From: Saccoglossus kowalevskii
Lineage: Eukaryota > Hemichordata > Enteropneusta > Harrimaniidae
Assembly: GCF_000003605.2 (NCBI RefSeq)
Contig: NW_003147980.1
Span: 1-21,522, forward strand
Length of the DNA stretch: 21,522 bases
Direction: 5' to 3'
Part shown: positions 10,273-21,350 of the stretch, in pieces
How the letters are laid out: each line of letters begins with the position of its first letter
Position numbering within the stretch: the first letter of the stretch is position 1
Program-made: the position numbers and the translations under genes
Notes under the pieces: model-generated
What the model saw: only the letters and a program-made list of their open reading frames with translations
Databases searched by the model: none
Told to the model about the DNA's origin: nothing

Positions 10273-11149
10273 TGTGATTTTGATGTGCTACGACGCAATG
10301 TTTCACTAATCATTCATTGTGACTGCGACGTGCTATGACGCAATGTTTCACTCATCATTCATTGTGACGTGCGACGACGCAATCTTTCACTAATCATTCA
10401 TTGTGATTTTGATGTGCTACGACCCAATGTTTCACTAATAATTCATTGTGATTTTGATGTGCTACAACGTATTGTTTCACTAATCATTCATTGGGATTTT
10501 GACGTGCTACGACGCAATGTTTCACTAATCATTCACTGTGACTGTGACGTGCTACGACGCATTGTTTCACTAATCATTCATTGTGATTGTGACGTGCTAC
10601 GACGTAATGTTTCACTAATCATTCATCGTCATTTTGATGTGCTACGACGCAATGTTTCACTAATCATTCATTGTGATTGTGACGTGCTACGACCTAATGT
10701 TGCACTGATCATTCATTGTGATTTTGATGTGCTACGACGTAAAGTTTCACTAATCATTCATTGTGATTTTGATGTGCTACGATGCAATGTTTCACTAATC
10801 ATTCATTGTGATTTTGAAGTGTTACGAAGCAATGTTTCACTAATCATTCATTGTGATTTTGACGTGCTACGACGTAATGTTTCACTAATCATTCATTGTG
10901 ATTTTGATGTGCTACGATGCAATGTTTCACTAAGCATTCATTGTGATTTTGAAGTGTTACGACGCAATGTTTCACTAATCATTCATTGTGATTTTGACGT
11001 GCTAGGACACAATGTTTCTGTAATCATTCATTGTGATTTTGATATGCTACGACGCAATGTTTCACTAATCATTCATTGTGATTGTGATGTGCTACGACTC
11101 AATGTTTCACTAATCATTCATTGTGATTGTGACGTGCTACGACGCAATG
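10273..11149. repeat. Central higher-order block, copy 2
   Basis: This is the near-identical partner of 8480-9356. It lies within a 1,074-base unit (10364-11437, 24 monomers with one 6-base-short). After 11149 it continues with TCTCACTAATC, GATGCAATG and CTAAGCATTCG monomers, which also occur before it at 10119-10190, so the unit is itself tandemly repeated. Confidence 0.92.
10330..10368. repeat. 39-bp deletion monomer, copy 2
   Basis: Identical to 8537-8575, including CTATGAC and TTTCACTCATC, and 1,793 bases (40 monomers) downstream of it. It again shifts the register by -6 (25 to 19). Confidence 0.93.
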
Positions 11150-11340
11150 TCTCACTAATCATTCATTGTGATTTTGATGTGCTACGATGCAATGTTTCAC
11201 TAAGCATTCGTTGTGATTTTGATGTGCTACGACGCAATGTTTCATTAATCATTCATTGTGATTTTGATGTGCTAGGACGTAATGTTTCACTAATCATTCT
11301 TTGTGATTTTGATGTGCTACGACGCAATGTTTCACTAATC

Positions 11341-11600
11341 ATTCATTGTGATTTTGATGTGCTACGACGCAATGTTTCACTAATCATTCATTGTGACTGC
11401 GACGTGCTACGACGCAATGTTTCACTCATCATTCATTGTGACGTGCGACGACGCAATCTTTCACTAATCATTCATTGTGATTTTGATGTGTTACGACCCA
11501 ATGATTCACTAATAATTCATTGTGATTTTGATGTGCTACAACGTATTGTTTCACTAATCATACAATGGGATTTTGACGTGCTACGACGCAATGTTTCACT
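11341..11600. repeat. Central higher-order block, truncated copy 3
   Basis: This begins the same series again (GACTGCGACGTGC, the 39-base monomer, AATCTTTCAC, GACCCAATG, CTACAACGTATTG, GGGATTTTGACG) but leaves it after about five monomers. It is more diverged, with GTGTTACGACCC, AATGATTCAC and CATACAATGGG variants. Confidence 0.85.
11404..11442. repeat. 39-bp deletion monomer, copy 3
   Basis: The same hexamer loss, 1,074 bases (24 monomers) after copy 2, but with CTACGAC where copies 1 and 2 have CTATGAC. Because the loss is a multiple of three, the repeat frame stays open through it. Confidence 0.93.
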
Positions 11601-11932
11601 AATCATTCATTGTGATTGTGATGTGCTACGACGCAATGTTTCACTAATCATTCATTGTGATTGTGATGTACTACGACGCAATGTTTCACGAATCACTCAT
11701 TTTGATTGTGACGTGCTTCGACGCAATGTTTCACTAATCATCATGTGATTGTTATGTGGTACGACGCAATGTTTCACTAATCATTCATTGTGGATTTTGA
11801 TGTGCTACGACGCAATGTTTCACTAATCATTCATTGTGATTGTGATGTGCTACGACGTAATGTTTCACTAATCATTCATTGTGATTGTGACGTGCTTCGA
11901 CGCAATGTTTTACTAATCATTCATTGTGATTT

Positions 11933-12065
11933 TGGTGTGCTACGACGCAATGTTTCTCTAATCATTCATTGTGATTTTGATGTGCTACGACGCAATGTTT
12001 CACTAATCATTCATTGTGATTGTGATGTGCTACAACGCAATGTTTCAGTAATCATTCATTGGGAT
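11933..12065. repeat. Module F, central partial copy
   Basis: This shares TTTTGGTGTGC, TTTCTCTAATC and CTACAACGCAATGTTTCAG with 690-835, in the same order and spacing. After it, the sequence changes to a GTGCCACTACGC monomer that is not seen in the left copy. Confidence 0.75.
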
Positions 12066-12267
12066 TGTGACGTGCCACTACGCAATGTTTCACTCATCGT
12101 TCATTGTGATTTTGATGTGCTACGACGCAATGTTTTACTAATCAATCATTGTCATTTTGATGTGCTACGACGCAATGTTTTATTCATTATTCATTGTGAT
12201 TGTGATGTGCTACGACGTAATGTTTCACTAATCATTCATTGTGATTGAGACGTGCTACGGCGCAATG

Positions 12268-12520
12268 TTGCACTAATCATTCATTGTGATTGTGACGTGC
12301 TACGACGCAATGTTTTACTCATTATTCATTGTGGTTGTGACGTGCTACGACGTAATGTTTTACTCATTATTCATTGTGACTGTGGCGTGCTACGACGTAA
12401 AATTTTACTCATCATTCATTGTGATTGTGACATGTTACGACGCAATGTTTTACTCATTATTCATTGTGGTTGTGACGTGCAGCGACGTAATGTTTTACTA
12501 ATCATTCATTGTGATTGTGA
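12268..12520. repeat. TTTTACTC monomer run, copy 2
   Basis: A paralogue of 9356-9640: GTTGCACTAATC, then TTTTACTCATTATTC monomers with TGTGGCGTGC, CGTAAAATTTTACTC, GTGACATG and a GTGCAGCGACG variant. It too opens the second frame (12286-12501). It ends in the transition to the 900-base tandem duplication. Confidence 0.78.
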
Positions 12521-12533
12521 TGTGCTGCGACGC

Positions 12534-13433
12534 AATGTTTCACTAATCATTCATTGTGATTGTGACATGCTACGACGCAATGTTTCACTCATCATTCATT
12601 GTGATTGTGACGTGCTACGACGCAATGTTTCACTAATCATTCATTGTGATTGTGACGTGCTACGACGTAATGTTTCACTAATCATTCATTGGGATTGTTA
12701 CGTGCTACGACGCAATGTTTCACTAATCATTCATTGTGATTGTAACGTGCTACGACGCAATGTTTCACTAATCATTCATTATGATTTTGATGTGCTACGA
12801 TGCAATGTTTCACTAATCATTCATTGTGATTGTGACGTGCTACGACGTAATGTTTCACTAATCATTCATTGTGATTTTGATGTGCTACGACGCAATGTTT
12901 CACTAATCATTCATTGTGATTGTGGCGTGCTACGACGCAATGTTTCACTCATCATTCATTGTGATTGTGACGTGCTACGACTCAATGTTTCACTAATCAT
13001 TCATTGTGGATTGTGACGTGCTACGACGGAATGTTTCACTAATCATTCATTGTGATTGTGACGTGCTACACGCAATGTTTCACTAAACATTCATTGCGAA
13101 TTTGATGTACTACGACGCAATGTTTCACTAATAATTCATTGTGATTTTGATGTGCTACGACGCAATGTTTCACTAATCATTCATTGTGATTGTGACGTGC
13201 TACGACGTAATGTTTCACTGATCATTCATTGTCATTTTGAAGTGCTACGACGCAATGTTTTACTAATCAAGCATTGTCATTTTGATGTGCTACGACGCAA
13301 TGTTTCACTAATCATTCATTGTCATTTTGATGTGCTACGACGCAATGTTTCACTAATCATTCATTGTGATTGTGATGTGCTAAGACGCAATGTTTTATTC
13401 ATTATTCATTGTGATTGTGATGTGCTACGACGT
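12534..13433. repeat. 900-bp tandem duplication, copy 1 (20 monomers)
   Basis: Compared line by line with 13434-14333 this copy shows a single difference: 13036 has T (GTTTCAC) where 13936 has C (GTTCCAC). All other rare variants are shared, including GGGATTGTTACG, ATTATGATTTTG, GTAACGTGC, the compensated 46-45-44 triplet and CTAAGACGC. This is the most recent duplication visible in the window. Confidence 0.95.
12972..13106. repeat. Compensated 46-45-44 bp triplet, in 900-bp copy 1
   Basis: Extra G at CATTGTGGATTGTG (13008) and missing G at GCTACACGC (13069-13070), as at 5433-5567. The register stays at 12. The frame is ended by TGA at 13014-13016 between the two slips. Confidence 0.9.
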
Positions 13434-14333
13434 AATGTTTCACTAATCATTCATTGTGATTGTGACATGCTACGACGCAATGTTTCACTCATCATTCATT
13501 GTGATTGTGACGTGCTACGACGCAATGTTTCACTAATCATTCATTGTGATTGTGACGTGCTACGACGTAATGTTTCACTAATCATTCATTGGGATTGTTA
13601 CGTGCTACGACGCAATGTTTCACTAATCATTCATTGTGATTGTAACGTGCTACGACGCAATGTTTCACTAATCATTCATTATGATTTTGATGTGCTACGA
13701 TGCAATGTTTCACTAATCATTCATTGTGATTGTGACGTGCTACGACGTAATGTTTCACTAATCATTCATTGTGATTTTGATGTGCTACGACGCAATGTTT
13801 CACTAATCATTCATTGTGATTGTGGCGTGCTACGACGCAATGTTTCACTCATCATTCATTGTGATTGTGACGTGCTACGACTCAATGTTTCACTAATCAT
13901 TCATTGTGGATTGTGACGTGCTACGACGGAATGTTCCACTAATCATTCATTGTGATTGTGACGTGCTACACGCAATGTTTCACTAAACATTCATTGCGAA
14001 TTTGATGTACTACGACGCAATGTTTCACTAATAATTCATTGTGATTTTGATGTGCTACGACGCAATGTTTCACTAATCATTCATTGTGATTGTGACGTGC
14101 TACGACGTAATGTTTCACTGATCATTCATTGTCATTTTGAAGTGCTACGACGCAATGTTTTACTAATCAAGCATTGTCATTTTGATGTGCTACGACGCAA
14201 TGTTTCACTAATCATTCATTGTCATTTTGATGTGCTACGACGCAATGTTTCACTAATCATTCATTGTGATTGTGATGTGCTAAGACGCAATGTTTTATTC
14301 ATTATTCATTGTGATTGTGATGTGCTACGACGT
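13434..14333. repeat. 900-bp tandem duplication, copy 2
   Basis: Partner of 12534-13433. Identity to the start of the next repeat continues to 14406, where GTGATTTTGATGAG replaces GTGATTGTGACG; that is the right breakpoint. The left breakpoint is near 12533, where CTGCGACGC and CTACGACGT differ. Confidence 0.95.
13872..14006. repeat. Compensated 46-45-44 bp triplet, in 900-bp copy 2
   Basis: The same paired slips as at 12972-13106, copied with the 900-base duplication. It retains CGACGGAATGTTCCAC in the middle monomer, the form also seen at 6829, while copy 1 has GTTTCAC. Confidence 0.9.
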
Positions 14334-14879
14334 AATGTTTCACTAATCATTCATTGTGATTGTGACATGCTACGACGCAATGTTTCACTCATCATTCATT
14401 GTGATTTTGATGAGCTACGACGCAATGTTTTACTAATCAATCATTGTCATTTTGATGTGCTACGACGCAATGTGTCACTAATCATTCATTGTCATTTTGA
14501 TGTGCTACGACGCAATGTTTCACTAATCATTCATTGTGATTGTGACGTGCTATGACGCAATGTTTAACTCATTATTCATTGTGGTTGCGAGGTGCTACAA
14601 CATAATGTTTTACTCATTATTCATTGTGAGTGTGACGTGCTATGACGCAATGTGTCACTCATCATTCATTGTGATTTTGATGTGCTACGACGCAATGTTT
14701 CACTAATCATTCATTGTGATTGTGGCGTGCTACGACGCAATGTTTTACTCATTATTCATTGTGGTTGTGACGTGCTACGACGTAATGTTTTACTCATTAT
14801 TCATTGTGATTGTGATGTGCTACGACGCAATGTTTCACTAATCATTCATTGTGATTGTGACGTGCTACGACGCAATGTT
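13986..14879. repeat. Long-range duplicate A, partner copy
   Basis: This pairs with 6897-7790 at a fixed 7,089-base offset. Private changes here include CTAAGACGC near 14280, TGTGTCACTAATC at 14461 and GTTGCGAGGTGC near 14585. The pairing shows that the right-hand higher-order family and the left one derive from a common block despite the unrelated central domain between them. Confidence 0.82.
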
Positions 14880-15956
14880 TTACTAATCAAGCATTGTTAT
14901 TTTGATGTGCTACGACGCAATGTTTCACTAATCATTCATTGTCATTTTGATGTGCTACGACGCAATGTTTCACTAATCATTCATTGTGATTGTGATGTGC
15001 TACGACGCAATGTTTTATTCATTATTCATTGTGATTATGATGTGCTACGACGTAATGTTTCACTAATCATTCATTGTGATTGTGACGTGCTACGACGCAA
15101 TGTTTCACTCATCATTCATTGTGATTTTGATGAGCTACGACGCAATGTTTTACTAATCAATCATTGTCATTTTGATGTGCTACGACGCAATGTTTCACTA
15201 ATCATTCATTGTGATTGTGACGTGCTACGACGCAATGTTTCACTCATCATTCATTGTGATTGTGACGTGCTACGACGGAATGTTCCACTAATCATTCATT
15301 GTGATTGTGACGTGCTACCACGCAATGTTTCACTAATCATTCATTGTGATTTTGATGTGCTACGACGCAATGTTTCACTCATCATTCATTGTGATTGTGA
15401 CGTGCTACGACGTAATGTTTCACTAATCATTCATTGTGATTGTGACGTGCTACGACACAATGTTTCACTAATCATTCATTGTGATTGTGACGTGCTACGA
15501 CACAATGTTTCACTAATCATTCATTGTGATTGTGACGTGCTACGACGCAATGTTTCACTCATCATTCATTGTGATTGTGACGTGCTACGACGCAATGTTT
15601 CACTAATCATTCATTGTGATTTTGACGTGTTACGACGGAATGTTCCACTAATCATTCATTGTGATTGTGACGTGCTACCACGCAATGTTTCACTAATCAT
15701 TCATTGTGATTTTGATGTACTACGACGCAATGTTTCACTAATCATTCATTGTGATTGTGACGTGCTACGACGCATTGTTTCACTAATCATTCATTGTGAT
15801 TGTGACGTGCTACGACGTAATGTTTCACTAATCATTCATTGTGATTGTTACGTGCTACGACGCAATGTTTCACTAATCATTCATTGTGATTGTGACGTGC
15901 TACGATGCAATGTTTCACTAATCATTCATTGTGATTGTGACGTGCTATGATGCAAT
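14652..15956. repeat. Higher-order unit, 29 monomers (1,305 bp)
   Basis: It opens with GTGTCACTC and runs the standard series to GATGAG at 15129. It then adds a second half of CGACGGAATGTTCCAC, CTACCACGC, CGACACAATG and GATGTACTAC monomers before closing with CTATGATGCAATG. The second half matches 18061-18836 at +2,880 bases and 4038-4637 in the left domain. Confidence 0.82.
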
Positions 15957-16631
15957 GTGTCACTCATCATTCATTGTGATTTTGATGTGCTACGACGCAA
16001 TGTTTCACTAATCATTCATTGTGATTGTGGCGTGCTACAACGCAATGTTTCACTCATCATTCATTGTGATTGTGACGTGCTACGACGTAATGTTTTACTC
16101 ATTATTCATTGTGATTGTGATGTGCTACGACGCAATGTTTCACTAATCATTCATTGTGATTGTGACGTGCTACGACGCAATGTTTTACTAATCAAGCATT
16201 GTCATTTTGATGTGCTACGACGCAATGTTTCACTAATCATTCATTGTGATTGTGATGTGCTACGACGCAATGTTTTATTCATTATTCATTGTGATTATGA
16301 TGTGCTACGACGTAATGTTTCACTAATCATTCATTGTGATTGTGACGTGCTACGACGCAATGTTTCACTCATCATTCATTGTGATTTTGATGAGCTACGA
16401 CGCAATGTTTTACTAATCAATCATTGTCATTTTGATGTGCTACGACGCAATGTTTCACTAATCATTCATTGTCATTTTGATGTGCTACGACGCAATGTTT
16501 CACTAATCATTCATTGTGATTGTGACGTGCTATGACGCAATGTTTAACTCATTATTCATTGTGGTTGCGACGTGCTACAACATAATGTTTTACTCATTAT
16601 TCATTGTGAGTGTGACGTGCTATGACGCAAT
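15957..16631. repeat. Higher-order unit, 15 monomers (675 bp)
   Basis: The same length and marker order as 4638-5312 and 18837-19511: GTGTCACTC, GTGGCGTGC, TTTTACTC, CAAGCATTGTC, TTTTATTC with GATTATGATG, GATGAG (16389), CAATCATTGTC, TTTAACTC, CTACAACATAATG, GTGAGTGTG. It is distinguished by GTGCTACAACGC near 16032. Confidence 0.84.
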
Positions 16632-17486
16632 GTGTCACTCATCATTCATTGTGATTTTGATGTGCTACGACGCAATGTTTCACTAATCATTCATTGCGAT
16701 TGTGGCGTGCTACGACGCAATGTTTTACTCATTATTCATTGTGGTTGTGACGTGCTACGACGTAATGTTTTACTCATTATTCATTGTGATTGTGATGTGC
16801 TACGACGCAATGTTTCACTAATCATTCATTGTGTTTGTGACGTGCTACGACGCAATGTTTTACTAATCAAGCATTGTCATTTTGATGTGCTACGACGCAA
16901 TGTTTCACTAATCATTCATTGTCATTTTGATGTGCTACGACGCAATGTTTCACTAATCATTCATTGTGATTGTGATGTGCTACGACGCAATGTTTTATTC
17001 ATTATTCATTGTGATTATGATGTGCTACGACGTAATGTTTCACTAATCATTCATTGTGTTTGTGACGTGCTACGACGCAATGTTTCACTCATCATTCATT
17101 GTGATTTTGATGAGCTACGACGCAATGTTTTACTAATCAATCATTGTGATTGTGACGTGCTACGACGCAATGTTTCACTAATCATTCATTGTGATTGTGA
17201 CGTGCTACGACGGAATGTTTCACTAATCATTCATTGTGATTGTGACGTGCTACGACGCAATGTTTCACTAATCAATCATTGTCATTTTGATGTGCTACGA
17301 CGCAATGTTTCACTAATCATTCATTGTCATTTTGATGTGCTACGACGCAATGTTTCACTAATCATTCATTGTGATTGTGACGTGCTATGACGCAATGTTT
17401 AACTCATTATTCATTGTGGTTGCGACGTGCTACAACATAATGTTTTACTCATTATTCATTGTGAGTGTGACGTGCTATGACGCAAT
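16632..17486. repeat. Higher-order unit, 19 monomers (855 bp)
   Basis: The standard series with extra consensus-like monomers after GATGAG (17109). GTGTTTGTGACG near 16831 and 17056 is a private variant found twice in this unit, which suggests local copying inside the unit. It closes with TTTAACTC, GTTGCGACG and GTGAGTGTG. Confidence 0.82.
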
Positions 17487-18836
17487 GTGTCACTCATCAT
17501 TCATTGTGATTTTGATGTGCTACGACGCAATGTTTCACTAATCATTCATTGTGATTGTGGCGTGCTACGACGCAATGTTTTACTCATTATTCATTGTGGT
17601 TGTGACGTGCTACGACGTAATGTTTTACTCATTATTCATTGTGATTGTGATGTGCTACGACGCAAAGTTTCACTAATCATTCATTGTGATTGTGACGTGC
17701 TACGACGCAATGTTTTACTAATCAGGCATTGTCATTTTGATGTGCTACGATGCAATGTTTCACTAATCATTCATTGTCATTTTGATGTGCTACGACGCAA
17801 TGTTTCACTAATCATTCATTGTGATTGTGATGTGCTACGACGCAATGTTTTATTCATTATTCATTGTGATTATGATGTGCTACGACGTAATGTTTCACTA
17901 ATCATTCATTGTGATTGTGACGTGCTACGACGCAATGTTTCACTCATCATTCATTGTGATTTTGATGAGCTACGACGCAATGTTTTACTAATCAATCATT
18001 GTCATTTTGATGTGCTACGACGCAATGTTTCACTAATCATTCATTGTCATTTTGATGTGCTACGACGCAATGTTTCACTAATCATTCATTGTGATTGTGA
18101 CGTGCTACGACGCAATGTTTCACTCATCATTCATTGTGATTGTGACGTGCTACGACGGAATGTTCCACTAATCATTCATTGTGATTGTGACGTGCTACCA
18201 CGCAATGTTTCACTAATCATTCATTGTGATTTTGATGTGCTACGACGCAATGTTTCACTCATCATTCATTGTGATTGTGACGTGCTACGACGTAATGTTT
18301 CACTAATCATTCATTGTGATTGTGACGTGCTACGACGCAATGTTTCACTAATCATTCATTGTGATTGTGACGTGCTACGACGCAATGTTTCACTAATCAT
18401 TCATTGTGATTGTGACGTGCTACGACGCAATGTTTCACTCATCATTCATTGTGATTGTGACGTGCTACGACGCAATGTTTCACTAATCATTCATTGTGAT
18501 TTTGACGTGCTATGACGGAATGTTCCACTAATCATTCATTGTGATTGTGACGTGCTACCACGCAATGTTTCACTAATCATTCATTGTGATTTTGATGTAC
18601 TACGACGCAATGTTTCACTAATCATTCATTGTGATTGTGACGTGCTACGACGCAATGTTTCACTAATCATTCGTTGTGATTGTGACGTGCTACGACGTAA
18701 TGTTTCACTAATCATTCATTGTGATTGTTACGTGCTACGACGCAATGTTTCACTAATAATTCATTGTGATTGTGACGTGCTACGATGCAATGTTTCACTA
18801 ATCATTCATTGTGATTGTGACGTGCTATGATGCAAT
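17487..18836. repeat. Higher-order unit, 30 monomers (1,350 bp)
   Basis: A composite unit like 14652-15956 but with one extra GTCATTTTGATG monomer near 18050. The second half has CGACGGAATGTTCCAC twice, CTACCACGC twice, GATTGTTACG and CGATGC. A CTATGACGG monomer near 18510 gives a TGA in the repeat frame. GATGAG lies at 17964. Confidence 0.82.
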
Positions 18837-19511
18837 GTGTCACTCATCATTCATTGTGATTTTGATGTGCTACGACGCAATGTTTCACTAATCATCCATT
18901 GTAATTGTGGCGTGCTACGACGCAATGTTTTACTCATTATTCATTGTGGTTGTGACGTGCTACGACGTAATGTTTTACTCATTATTCATTGTGATTGTGA
19001 TGTGCTACGACGCAATGTTTCACTAATCATTCATTGTGATTGTGACGTGCTACGACGCAATGTTTTACTAATCAAGCATTGTCATTTTGATGTGCTACGA
19101 CGCAATGTTTCACTAATCATTCATTGTGATTGTGATGTGCTACGACGCAATGTTTTATTCATTATTCATTGTGATTATGATGTGCTACGACGTAATGTTT
19201 CACTAATCATTCATTGTGATTGTGACGTGCTACGACGCAATGTTTCACTCATCATTCATTGTGATTTTGATGAGCTACGACGCAATGTTTTACTAATCAA
19301 TCATTGTCATTTTGATGTGCTACGACGCAATGTTTCACTAATCATTCATTGTCATTTTGATGTGCTACGACGCAATGTTTCACTAATCATTCATTGTGAT
19401 TGTGACGTGCTATGACGCAATGTTTAACTCATTATTCATTGTGGTTGCGACGTGCTACAACATAATGTTTTACTCATTATTCATTGTGAGTGTGACGTGC
19501 TATGACGCAAT
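18837..19511. repeat. Higher-order unit, 15 monomers (675 bp)
   Basis: This aligns with 15957-16631 at +2,880 bases (64 monomers). Private changes are CATCCATTGTAATTG near 18895 and TTTTACTC at 18927 where the partner has TTTCACTC. GATGAG lies at 19269. Confidence 0.84.
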
Positions 19512-20005
19512 GTGTCACTCATCATTCATTGTGATTTTGATGTGCTACGACGCAATGTTTCACTAATCATTCATTGTGATTGTGGCGTGCTACGACGCAA
19601 TGTTTACTCATTATTCATTGTGGTTGTGACGTGCTACGACGTAATGTTTTACTCATTATTCATGGGATTGTGATGTGCTACGACGCAATGTTTCACTAAT
19701 CATTCATTGTGATTGTGACGTGCTACGACGCAATGTTAACTAATCAAGCATTGTCATTTTGATGTGCTACGACGCAATGTTTTACTAATCAATCATTGTC
19801 ATTTTGATGTGCTACGACGCAATGTTTCACTAATCATTCATTGTGATTGTGATGTGCTAGGACGCAATGTTTTATTCATTATTCATTGTGATTGTGATGT
19901 GCTACGACGTAATGTTTCACTAATCATTCATTGTGATTGTGACGTGCTACGACGCAATGTTTCACTCATCATTCATTGTGATTTTGATGAGCTACGACGC
20001 AATGT
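19512..20005. repeat. Higher-order unit with three single-base losses (-3 net)
   Basis: It opens with GTGTCACTC. One base is lost at each of three sites within about 140 bases: GTTTACTC (about 19604), TTCATGGGATTG (about 19663) and GTTAACTAATCAAG (about 19735). The register moves from 12 to 9. The repeat frame is broken between them but returns after the third, open again from about 19764. GATGAG lies at 19986, 16 monomers (minus 3 bases) after the previous one. Confidence 0.85.
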
Positions 20006-20256
20006 TTTACTAATCAATCATTGTCATTTTGACGTGCTACGACGCAATGTTTCACTGATCATTCATTGTGATTTTGATGTGCTACGACGCAATGTTTCAC
20101 TAATCATTCATTGTGATTGTGACGTGCTTCGACGTTCTGTTTCACTAACCGTTCATTGTGATTTTGATGTACTACGACGCAATGTTTCACTAATCATTCA
20201 TTGTGATTGTGACGTGCTATGACGCAATGTTTCACTCATGATTCATTGTGATTGTG
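20006..20256. repeat. Module E, copy 3, near the right edge
   Basis: This carries the same ordered markers as 51-300 and 2031-2280: TCACTGATC, a CTGTTTCACTAACCG monomer near 20137-20150, and CATGATTCAT at 20237. After correcting for net indels it lies 444 monomers from copy 1. It differs by CTTCGACGTTCTG at about 20126 and a CTATGAC monomer at about 20217, which puts a TGA in the otherwise open frame. Confidence 0.82.
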
Positions 20257-20700
20257 ACGTGCTACGACGCAATGTTTCACTAATCATTCATTGTGATTGT
20301 GACGTGCTACGACGCAATGTTTCACTAATCATTCATTTTGATTGTGACGTGCTACTACGTAATGTTTCACTAATCATTCATTGTGAATGTTACGTGCTAC
20401 TACGCAATGTTTCACTAATCTTTCATTGTGATTGAGAGTGCTACGACGCAATGTTTCACTGATCATTCATTGTGATTTTGATGTGCTACGACGCAATGTT
20501 TCACTAATCATTCATTGTGATTGTGACGTGCTACGACGTACTGTTTCAATAACCATTCATTGTGATTTTGATGTGCCACGACGCAATGTTTCACTAATCA
20601 TTCATTGTGATTGTGACGTGCTACGACGCAATGTTTCACTCATCATTCATTGTGATTGTGACGTGCTACGACGCAATGTTTCACTAATCATTCATTGTGA

Positions 20701-20875
20701 TTGTGACGTGCTACGACGGAATGTTCCACTAATCATTCATTGTGATTGTGACGTGCTACCACGCAATGTTTCACTAATCATTCATTGTGATTTTGATGTA
20801 CTACGACTCAATGTTTCACTAATCATTCATTGTGATTGTGACTTGCTACGACGCAATGTTTCACTAATCATTCAT
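20701..20875. repeat. Module D, partial copy 3
   Basis: This keeps the CGACGGAATGTTCCAC, CTACCACGC, GATGTACTACGACTC and GTGACTTGC monomers in the order of modules at 941 and 2516, but lacks the leading CAGTCATC monomer. It supports the view that the right edge of the window descends from the same ancestral segment as the left edge. Confidence 0.8.
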
Positions 20876-21290
20876 TGTGATTGTGACGTGCTACGACGCA
20901 ATGTTTCACTAATCATTCATTGTGATTTTGATGTGCTACGACGTAATGTTTCACAAATCATTCATTGTGATTTTGACGTGCTACGACGCAATGTTTCACT
21001 AATCATTCATTGTGATTGTGATGTGCTACGACGCTATGTTTCACTAATTATTCATTGTGATTGTGATGTACTGCGACGCAATGTTTCACTAATCACTCAT
21101 TGTGACTGTGATGTGCTACGACGCAATGTTTCACTAATCATTCAATGTGATTGTTATGTGGTACGACGCAATGTTTCACTAATCATTCATTGCGATTGTG
21201 ATGTGCTACGACGTATTGTTTCACTAATCATTCAATGTGATTGTGACGTGCTACGACGCAATGTTTCACTAATCATTCATTGTGATTGTG

Positions 21291-21350
21291 ATGTGGTACG
21301 ACGCAAAGTTTTATTCATTATTCATTGTGATTGTGATGTGCTAAAACGTA
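21291..21350. repeat. Module F, right partial copy
   Basis: GATGTGGTACGACGCAAAG followed by TTTTATTCATTATTC and CTAAAACGTAATG matches 841-900 apart from two substitutions near the end (GATGTG against GATATG, ACGT against ACGC). It is one of the clearest links between the two ends of the window. Confidence 0.75.

Larger units (their letters stand above)
11443..12533. repeat. Transition zone with two register slips
   Basis: Mixed monomers between the central subfamily and the 900-base duplication. Two bases are lost at AATCATCATGTGATTG (about 11736-11750) and one is gained at CATTGTGGATTTTG (about 11792), a net -1 that moves the register from 13 to 12. A TGA in the repeat frame lies at 12246-12248 (GATTGAGACG). 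The zone holds part of module F and a TTTTACTC run. No gene is seen. Confidence 0.8.

Noticed and set aside
19600-19610. GTTTACTC taken as clear evidence of a biological deletion
   Set aside because: The lost base is in a T run, a common sequencing error; I keep it as an observation but not as firm evidence alone.
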